Origin: Burkholderia ambifaria
GTDB taxonomy: Bacteria; Pseudomonadota; Gammaproteobacteria; Burkholderiales; Burkholderiaceae
DNA length: 64,000 nt
Assembly (NCBI RefSeq): GCF_001443045.1
Contig: NZ_LKPJ01000001.1
Span: 192,997-256,996, forward strand
Direction: 5' to 3'
Shown: positions 59,086-64,000 of the stretch, one piece after another
How the letters are laid out: every line of letters starts with the position of its first letter
How positions within the stretch are numbered: position 1 is the stretch's first letter
The notes under the pieces: model-generated
Seen by the model: the letters and a program-made list of their open reading frames with translations, nothing else
Told to the model about the DNA's origin: nothing
Database searches by the model: none
Translations under genes and position numbers: made by a program

Positions 59086-60339
59086 TCATGCAGCGACGGG
59101 CTCGAACCCCATTTGCGCCCGGCCAGGCGCCGTGAGATCGCCCTCGCCTCCACGTCCGTCGAATTCGACCTCGAAATGATCGGCCGGGAAATCGGGCGGG
59201 CTGTCGCCGCGCAGGAACGCGAGCCGCTGGCGCTGCAGGTATGCGCCGTTCTTCGCGCAACCGGGCGCGGCCGCAATGTACATCACATTGCTGTCGCCGC
59301 TGCCGCGATGCACATCCTCGACCGCGTGCACGACGTCGCCGTGCCAGAACACCGCGTCGCCCGGCTCCATGTGCGGAATCGGCACCAGCGCGTCGAGCAG
59401 CAGCGCATGCCATTCGGGCAGGATCGACAGCGCACGGCCCGGGCGCGCGCCACACAGGTCGTCGTCGGCGACATCGTCCTGCAGCGCGCGCAGCACGACG
59501 TACGCCATCGCGTTCGCGACCGGGATCAGCTGCAGCGTGCCGTCGCCGGGCCCTTGCGGCGTCAGCGCGGTCCAGCCCTGGAACGTGCGGAACATCGAGC
59601 ATACAGCCGGCGACGGAATTTCCTCGACGTCGGGGCGGAACGCGGCGTCGAACGGGTCGTAATCGCGCCAGCGACCGGCCAGCACGTGACGATAGACCTG
59701 CCGGAAATTCGCGCCGAGCCAGCGCTCGACCGAACCGCCGTCCACATGCGGCGACAACCCGAGCGACGTCGAGCCCGGCGGCCGGCGGCGGATCCGGTCC
59801 GCGTAGGCTGGCACCTGGTCCGGATCGAAATGCCTGCGCGCGCCGTCCGCATGGCGCCACAGACGGTTCAGGAACACGCGTGCCTGCGTGAGTGCCGGCG
59901 ACTGGCGTGCGGCCACCTGCGGCTTCGACCAGTAGACGCCGTAGATCTGCGGCTTGCCCGACACAAGGTTGCCGAAGTAGCGGTCCTCGGCGCGCGCATC
60001 CAGCCGCTCGGCGAAGCGGTTCGCATCCAGGTAGGCGCCGATCTCGTCGTTCCAGTCGCGCGCCTGCTGCGCGTCGAACACGCCGCGGATCACCGCCGCA
60101 CCGTGCGTGCGGATCGAGGCCATCGCCTGCGGATCGACGGTGCCGTTCGCAATATCCGCGAACCGCAGCACCGGAATCACGTCATGGCCGTGCGCGTGCG
60201 CGCGGCGGATCGCGTCGACCTGCCGCGCGATATCGCCCTCCAGCTCGCGAAACGTGGCCGTGTAACCGGGCAGATCGGCGCGCAGCGCCCTTTTCGCCGT
60301 GCAAATCGCGGCCGGCAGATCGTCAATCGTCAGGTGCAT
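59086..60339 (-). CDS. DUF1479 (YbiU-like) putative Fe(II)/2-oxoglutarate oxygenase
   Basis: A 417-residue protein of the DUF1479 family. The metal triad candidates are the H-x-D in LGLSPHVDGGSVERWLGANF (~205) and a distal His in AVFWHGDVVHAVEDVHRGSG (~335), as in 2-oxoglutarate-dependent dioxygenases. An Arg further on could bind the cosubstrate. The start at 60339 (MHLTIDDLPAAICTAKRALR) follows GAGGAGACAG. E. coli YbiU is the namesake; its substrate is unknown to me. Confidence 0.82.
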   Translation of the reverse strand: MHLTIDDLPAAICTAKRALRADLPGYTATFRELEGDIARQVDAIRRAHAHGHDVIPVLRFADIANGTVDPQAMASIRTHGAAVIRGVFDAQQARDWNDEIGAYLDANRFAERLDARAEDRYFGNLVSGKPQIYGVYWSKPQVAARQSPALTQARVFLNRLWRHADGARRHFDPDQVPAYADRIRRRPPGSTSLGLSPHVDGGSVERWLGANFRQVYRHVLAGRWRDYDPFDAAFRPDVEEIPSPAVCSMFRTFQGWTALTPQGPGDGTLQLIPVANAMAYVVLRALQDDVADDDLCGARPGRALSILPEWHALLLDALVPIPHMEPGDAVFWHGDVVHAVEDVHRGSGDSNVMYIAAAPGCAKNGAYLQRQRLAFLRGDSPPDFPADHFEVEFDGRGGEGDLTAPGRAQMGFEPVAA

Positions 60340-60449
60340 CGCTGTCTCCTCGTTGAATCGTGTCGTGACGAGCACTCAGCGTACGGCCGACGCCCGGCTA
60401 CCATCGACACTATCCGGTCAAGAATCGATACAATCCTGACAACCACTCG

Positions 60450-60839
60450 CTACTCTGGACGATGGCAGACCACGCACAGCTTGTTGCCGTCCGGGTCGCG
60501 AAAATACGCGCCGTAGTAGTCGGGATGATAGTGAGGCCGCAGGCCCGGCGGCCCTTCACAGGTGCCGCCCTGCCGCCGTGCAAGCGCATGGCAGCGGTCG
60601 ACCTGCGCGCGCGTCAGCGCGGCGAATGCGATCGTATGGCCATTGCCCGGTTCCGGCGCGCGGCCGTCGAGCGGCCGTCCGAAGAAAAACAGCGGTCGGT
60701 CAGTATCGGCAGGCATCCAGCCCGACCAGCCGTCCGGTTCGCTGAACTTCAGACGCAGTCCGAGTTCCGCGAACAGCGGCGCATAGAAGTCGTACGCGCG
60801 CGCGGTATCGCTGACGCCTACGCAAACATGTGAAAACAT
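60450..60839 (-). CDS. VOC family (glyoxalase/bleomycin-resistance-like) protein
   Basis: A 129-residue single-domain VOC protein. MFSHVCVGVSDTARAYDFYA is the first beta-alpha-beta unit and YYGAYFRDPDGNKLCVVCHR the last, with the His/Glu-type metal positions partly visible. It is divergent from an AraC regulator gene whose start is 74 bases away, so the two may be functionally linked. The substrate is unknown. Confidence 0.87.
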   Translation of the reverse strand: MFSHVCVGVSDTARAYDFYAPLFAELGLRLKFSEPDGWSGWMPADTDRPLFFFGRPLDGRAPEPGNGHTIAFAALTRAQVDRCHALARRQGGTCEGPPGLRPHYHPDYYGAYFRDPDGNKLCVVCHRPE

Positions 60840-60913
60840 GGCATCGCTCCGTCGTGACGATCGATCACGATCATGCCACGGCGCGGTGCCGCGCTGGACC
60901 GGGAGGCCACGCG

Positions 60914-61891
60914 ATGAAACCGCAGTACGAGCACGTGACGTTCGCCTCCGGCTGTTCGATCCGCGTGTACCACCGCCAGCTCGCGCGCATTCCGTTCGAA
61001 TGGCATCGCCATCCCGAGTACGAACTGACGCTGACGCTGAACAGCCGCGGCCAGCGCTTCATCGGCGATCATGTCGCCCGCTACGCGGACGACGATCTGG
61101 TGCTCGTGCCGCCCAACCTGCCGCATACGTGGTCGTCGAACGCACGCATCGATCGCGAGGCGCCCGAAGTGGCGCTCGTCGTCTGGTTCGATGGCGACTG
61201 GGCGCGACGCGTGGCCGACTGCTGCCCCGAGTATGCATCGTTGCGCTCGCTGCTGCGGCGCGCGGCGCCGGGCCTGCACTTCGATGCGGACACGGCCCGC
61301 GCGATGCGCGCGCGACTGCCGCAGTTGCTCGACTCATCGCCGCGCGTGCGCCTCGCGGCCGCACTCGACACGCTCGCCGATCTCGCGGAAGCCGGCGGCG
61401 AGCCGCTTGCGACCGCGCAGGCCTACGATCGGCCCGACGCAACGCCGCCATCGGCCGACTCGGTCGCGCCTGAGGCCGAGCGCTTCGATCGCGTGCTCGA
61501 CGCGATCGACCGGCACTTCCACGAGCCGCTGCGCATCGACGCGCTCGCCGCCGTCGCGCACATGTCCGAACGCACGCTGCAGCGGCTGTTCGTGCGGCAC
61601 CTCGGCGAAAGCGTCGGCCGCTACGTGCAGCGGCTGCGGCTCGCGCATGCGTGCCGCCACCTGGTCGGCACCGACTGGCCGATTGCGACGGTGGCCGCGC
61701 GCTGCGGCATTCCAAACGCCGCGAACTTCAACCGCCAATTCCTCGCCGCGCGCGGGATGACGCCCGGCGCATACCGGCAGTTCTTCGCGCAACACGGCCG
61801 CGCACCCGATGCCGACGCGCCGCCGCTCGATACGCGGCCGCCGTCGCTGGAACGCCGCATCGGATCGGGCGAATCCGGGCCGCGCAAATGA
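60914..61891 (+). CDS. AraC family transcriptional regulator
   Basis: A 325-residue regulator. The N-terminal cupin-like sensor includes PFEWHRHPEYELTLTL, then HVARYADDDLVLVPPNLPHT. The C-terminal two-HTH domain includes HEPLRIDALAAVAHMSERTL, QRLFVRHLGESVGRYVQRLR and GIPNAANFNRQFLAARGMTP. The start at 60914 follows GGGAGG; an in-frame ATG at 60830 would overlap the divergent VOC gene. It probably controls that gene. Confidence 0.9.
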   Translation: MKPQYEHVTFASGCSIRVYHRQLARIPFEWHRHPEYELTLTLNSRGQRFIGDHVARYADDDLVLVPPNLPHTWSSNARIDREAPEVALVVWFDGDWARRVADCCPEYASLRSLLRRAAPGLHFDADTARAMRARLPQLLDSSPRVRLAAALDTLADLAEAGGEPLATAQAYDRPDATPPSADSVAPEAERFDRVLDAIDRHFHEPLRIDALAAVAHMSERTLQRLFVRHLGESVGRYVQRLRLAHACRHLVGTDWPIATVAARCGIPNAANFNRQFLAARGMTPGAYRQFFAQHGRAPDADAPPLDTRPPSLERRIGSGESGPRK

Positions 61892-61923
61892 AAACACCCC
61901 GGCGGGATGACCCACCGGGGTGT
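61892..61923. terminator. Bidirectional terminator araC-like / gltA
   Basis: An ACACCCCGG / CCGGGGTGT stem flanked by AAAA on one side, so that on the minus strand it ends in TTTTC. It lies between two convergent genes. Confidence 0.8.
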
Positions 61924-61981
61924 CGAGGCGTTGCGATTGCCGGACGCGAGCGGCCTGACGGCCGCTCGCGCCGCGCACGAC

Positions 61982-63283
61982 TTAACGTGCGTTGAGCGGC
62001 TTCGCTTCGCGCGGCGTGTCGCCGATGAACAGCTGACGCGGACGGCCGATCTTCTGCTCCGGATCCGCAATCATTTCGTTCCACTGTGCGATCCAGCCGA
62101 CCGTACGTGCCATCGCGAAGATACACGTGAACATCGACGTCGGGATGCCCAGCGCGCGCTGAACGATACCCGAGTAGAAGTCGACGTTCGGGTACAGCTT
62201 GCGCGACACGAAGTATTCGTCTTCCAGCGCGATCTTCTCGAGCTGCATCGCGAGCTTGAACAGCGGGTCGTCGTGCAGGCCCAGCTCGTTCAGCACTTCG
62301 TAGCACGTTTCGCGCATCAGCTTCGCACGCGGGTCGTAGTTCTTGTACACGCGGTGACCGAAGCCCATCAGCTTCACGCCCGAATTCTTGTCCTTCACCT
62401 GCTTGATGAATTCGGGGATGTTGTCCGGCGAACCGATCTGCTCGAGCATGTTCAGCGCGGCTTCGTTCGCACCACCGTGCGCCGGGCCCCACAGACATGC
62501 GATACCGGCAGCGATACACGCGAACGGGTTCGCGCCCGACGAGCCGGCCAGGCGGACCGTCGACGTCGATGCGTTCTGCTCGTGGTCGGCGTGCAGGATC
62601 AGAATGCGGTCGAGTGCGCGGACGAGCACGTCGTTGACCTTGTACTCTTCGCACGGGTTCGAGAACATCATGTGCATGAAGTTCGCGCTGTACGACAGTT
62701 CGTTCTTCGGATAAACGAACGGCTGGCCGATGCTGAACTTGTATGCCATCGCGACGAGCGTCGGCAGCTTCGCGATCATGCGGATCGCCGACACTTCGCG
62801 GTGACGCGGATCGTTGATGTCGAGCGAGTCGTGATAGAACGCCGACAGCGCGCCGACGGCCGCCACCAGCACCGCCATCGGGTGCGCGTCGCGGCGGAAG
62901 CCGCGGAAGAAGAAGTGCATCTGCTCGTGCACCATCGTATGCTTCGTGACGGTGTCGACGAATTCCTTCTTCTGCGCTGCATTCGGCAGCTCGCCCTTCA
63001 GCAGCAGGTAGCAGGACTCGAGGAAGTCGGCGTTCTGCGCGAGGTTGTCGATCGGGTAGCCGCGGTACAGCAGTTCGCCCTTGTCGCCGTCGATGTACGT
63101 GATCGCCGAATTACAAGCTGCCGTCGACATGAAGCCCGGGTCGTAAGTGAACTTGCCGGTTTGGCCGTACAGCTTGCGGATGTCGATCACGTCCGGGCCC
63201 ATCGTCCCCTTGTAGATCGGCATTTCGACGCTCGGCGAGTTGTCGCTGAACGATAGCGTGGCTTTAACATCAGACGGAGTCAT
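61982..63283 (-). CDS. gltA: Citrate synthase
   Basis: A 433-residue type II citrate synthase joining oxaloacetate and acetyl-CoA. Active-site residues are in [20 protein letters not shown] (~240), [11 protein letters not shown] and [14 protein letters not shown] (~315). The N-terminal domain typical of the NADH-regulated hexameric Gram-negative type is present ([20 protein letters not shown]). Two other TCA-cycle genes, sdhE and sdhB, lie just upstream on the same strand. Confidence 0.97.
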   Translation of the reverse strand: MTPSDVKATLSFSDNSPSVEMPIYKGTMGPDVIDIRKLYGQTGKFTYDPGFMSTAACNSAITYIDGDKGELLYRGYPIDNLAQNADFLESCYLLLKGELPNAAQKKEFVDTVTKHTMVHEQMHFFFRGFRRDAHPMAVLVAAVGALSAFYHDSLDINDPRHREVSAIRMIAKLPTLVAMAYKFSIGQPFVYPKNELSYSANFMHMMFSNPCEEYKVNDVLVRALDRILILHADHEQNASTSTVRLAGSSGANPFACIAAGIACLWGPAHGGANEAALNMLEQIGSPDNIPEFIKQVKDKNSGVKLMGFGHRVYKNYDPRAKLMRETCYEVLNELGLHDDPLFKLAMQLEKIALEDEYFVSRKLYPNVDFYSGIVQRALGIPTSMFTCIFAMARTVGWIAQWNEMIADPEQKIGRPRQLFIGDTPREAKPLNAR

Positions 63284-63336
63284 GGCACATCCTCAATCGA
63301 AATAAAGAAACGGGATTCGATAACGGGCGTAACGCG

Positions 63337-63609
63337 TTACACGTTGCGCAGCATCTCCAACAGCCGGTGAATGTCCGGGCTGTCTAGGTCGCCCTCTGGT
63401 TCCTTGCGCGCGAGGAGCAAGTCCATCAGGTCGTTGTCGCTCAGATCGAGCAGGCGCGACAACGCGCCTACGTCTGCATCGGTGAGGTCATGCTCGTATC
63501 TGCTGAAGAAACGCTCGAATACGATGTCGTTCTCCAGCAGACCCCGCCGCGCGCGCCAGCGAAGGCGCGCGCGACGGTGCGGGTCGGATTGATGCGAATC
63601 GTCGCTCAT
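63337..63609 (-). CDS. sdhE: Succinate dehydrogenase assembly factor (FAD assembly)
   Basis: A 90-residue SdhE/SDHAF2 protein that helps attach FAD to SdhA. The RGxxE motif appears as RARRGLLENDIVFERFF (~19-24). LSRLLDLSDNDLMDLLLARK is the second family helix. It is 7 bases after sdhB and 53 before gltA, the common sdhCDAB-sdhE-gltA order in beta-proteobacteria. Confidence 0.95.
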   Translation of the reverse strand: MSDDSHQSDPHRRARLRWRARRGLLENDIVFERFFSRYEHDLTDADVGALSRLLDLSDNDLMDLLLARKEPEGDLDSPDIHRLLEMLRNV

Positions 63610-63616
63610 CAGAACT

Positions 63617-64000
63617 TTAAACCGCGCGGCGAACCATCAGTTCCTTGATCTTGCCGATCGCCTTCGTCGGGTTCAGGCCCTTCGGGCAAACGTCGACGCA
63701 GTTCATGATCGTATGGCAACGGAACAGACGGTACGGGTCTTCCAGGTTGTCGAGGCGCTCGCCGGTGGCGGTGTCACGGCTATCCGCGATGAAGCGGTAA
63801 GCCTGCAGCAGGCCGGCCGGGCCGACGAACTTGTCCGGGTTCCACCAGAAGCTCGGGCACGACGTCGAGCAGCTCGCGCACAGAATGCACTCGTACACGC
63901 CGTCGAGCTCGTCGCGCTCTTCCGGCGACTGGAGGCGTTCCTTCTCCGGCGGCGGCGCGTCGTTGATCAGGTACGGCTTGATCGAGTGATACTGGTTGAA
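63617..64000 (-). CDS. sdhB: Succinate dehydrogenase iron-sulfur subunit, C-terminal part
   Basis: The last 127 residues of SdhB; the N-terminal half lies beyond the window edge. The frame enters as [20 protein letters not shown]. Cluster cysteines are in [20 protein letters not shown] and [20 protein letters not shown], the [4Fe-4S] and [3Fe-4S] ligands. [16 protein letters not shown] is the usual end. The start cannot be seen. Confidence 0.95.
   Translation of the reverse strand, partial: FNQYHSIKPYLINDAPPPEKERLQSPEERDELDGVYECILCASCSTSCPSFWWNPDKFVGPAGLLQAYRFIADSRDTATGERLDNLEDPYRLFRCHTIMNCVDVCPKGLNPTKAIGKIKELMVRRAV

Overview
The window looks like part of the second chromosome of a Burkholderia cepacia complex bacterium. 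The GC content is high. The housekeeping run leuC-leuD-leuB-asd-fimV-truA-trpF-trpB-trpA-accD-folC-cvpA-purF-metZ and the nine-gene exopolysaccharide block (bceM to bceU) match what I recall of B. cenocepacia chromosome 2. The species assignment is inference; no database was searched.

Region by region. (1) Positions 1-5238, minus strand: a sugar operon in the order deoC, a two-domain aldehyde dehydrogenase of ALDH16 type, a RbsD/FucU mutarotase, a PfkB kinase and an ABC permease cut by the window edge. Together they can import, phosphorylate and split 2-deoxyribose and oxidise the acetaldehyde formed. (2) 5315-6243: decayed IS6-type transposase and tyrosine integrase remnants next to selC, the selenocysteine tRNA gene, which is a classic island insertion site. 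(3) 6284-15385, minus strand: a self-contained selenoprotein module, selB, selA and fdhE, then fdnI, fdnH and fdnG. fdnG contains an in-frame TGA read as selenocysteine, followed by a SECIS-like hairpin. (4) 15524-20515: a YihY/BrkB membrane protein, a trimeric porin, a VOC protein, an AadA-like nucleotidyltransferase and an HU protein with a histone-H1-like tail. (5) 20774-35345: the second cepacian cluster. It holds three acyltransferases (bceU, bceS, bceO), a UDP-glucose pyrophosphorylase (bceT), a double glycosyltransferase (bceR), a flippase (bceQ), a secreted propeller protein (bceP) and the GDP-D-rhamnose enzymes (bceN, bceM). A 7-bp tandem array of about 20 units lies between bceS and bceR.

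(6) 35443-54208, minus strand: the long biosynthetic block leuC > entericidin > leuD > leuB > asd > fimV > truA > trpF > trpB > DNA methyltransferase > trpA > accD > folC > SPOR protein > cvpA > purF > metZ. Three small items stand out. One is a Thr/Ile/Lys-rich leader ORF just before asd, which looks like an amino-acid sensing leader. The second is an entericidin lipoprotein gene between leuC and leuD. The third is an orphan beta-class DNA methyltransferase inside the trp operon, followed by a perfect 16-bp palindrome immediately before trpA. (7) 54480-61891: accessory metabolism, comprising a cupin, a GST, an amino-acid permease with an Lrp regulator, a dimethylarginine dimethylaminohydrolase, a DUF1479 oxygenase, and a VOC protein divergent from an AraC regulator. 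(8) 61982-64000, minus strand: TCA-cycle genes gltA, sdhE and the C-terminal part of sdhB, cut by the window edge.

Most genes are intact and tightly packed, with many 4-base ATGA stop/start overlaps. The least explained features are the asd leader ORF, the methyltransferase and palindrome in the trp operon, the heptamer array and the decayed selC island.
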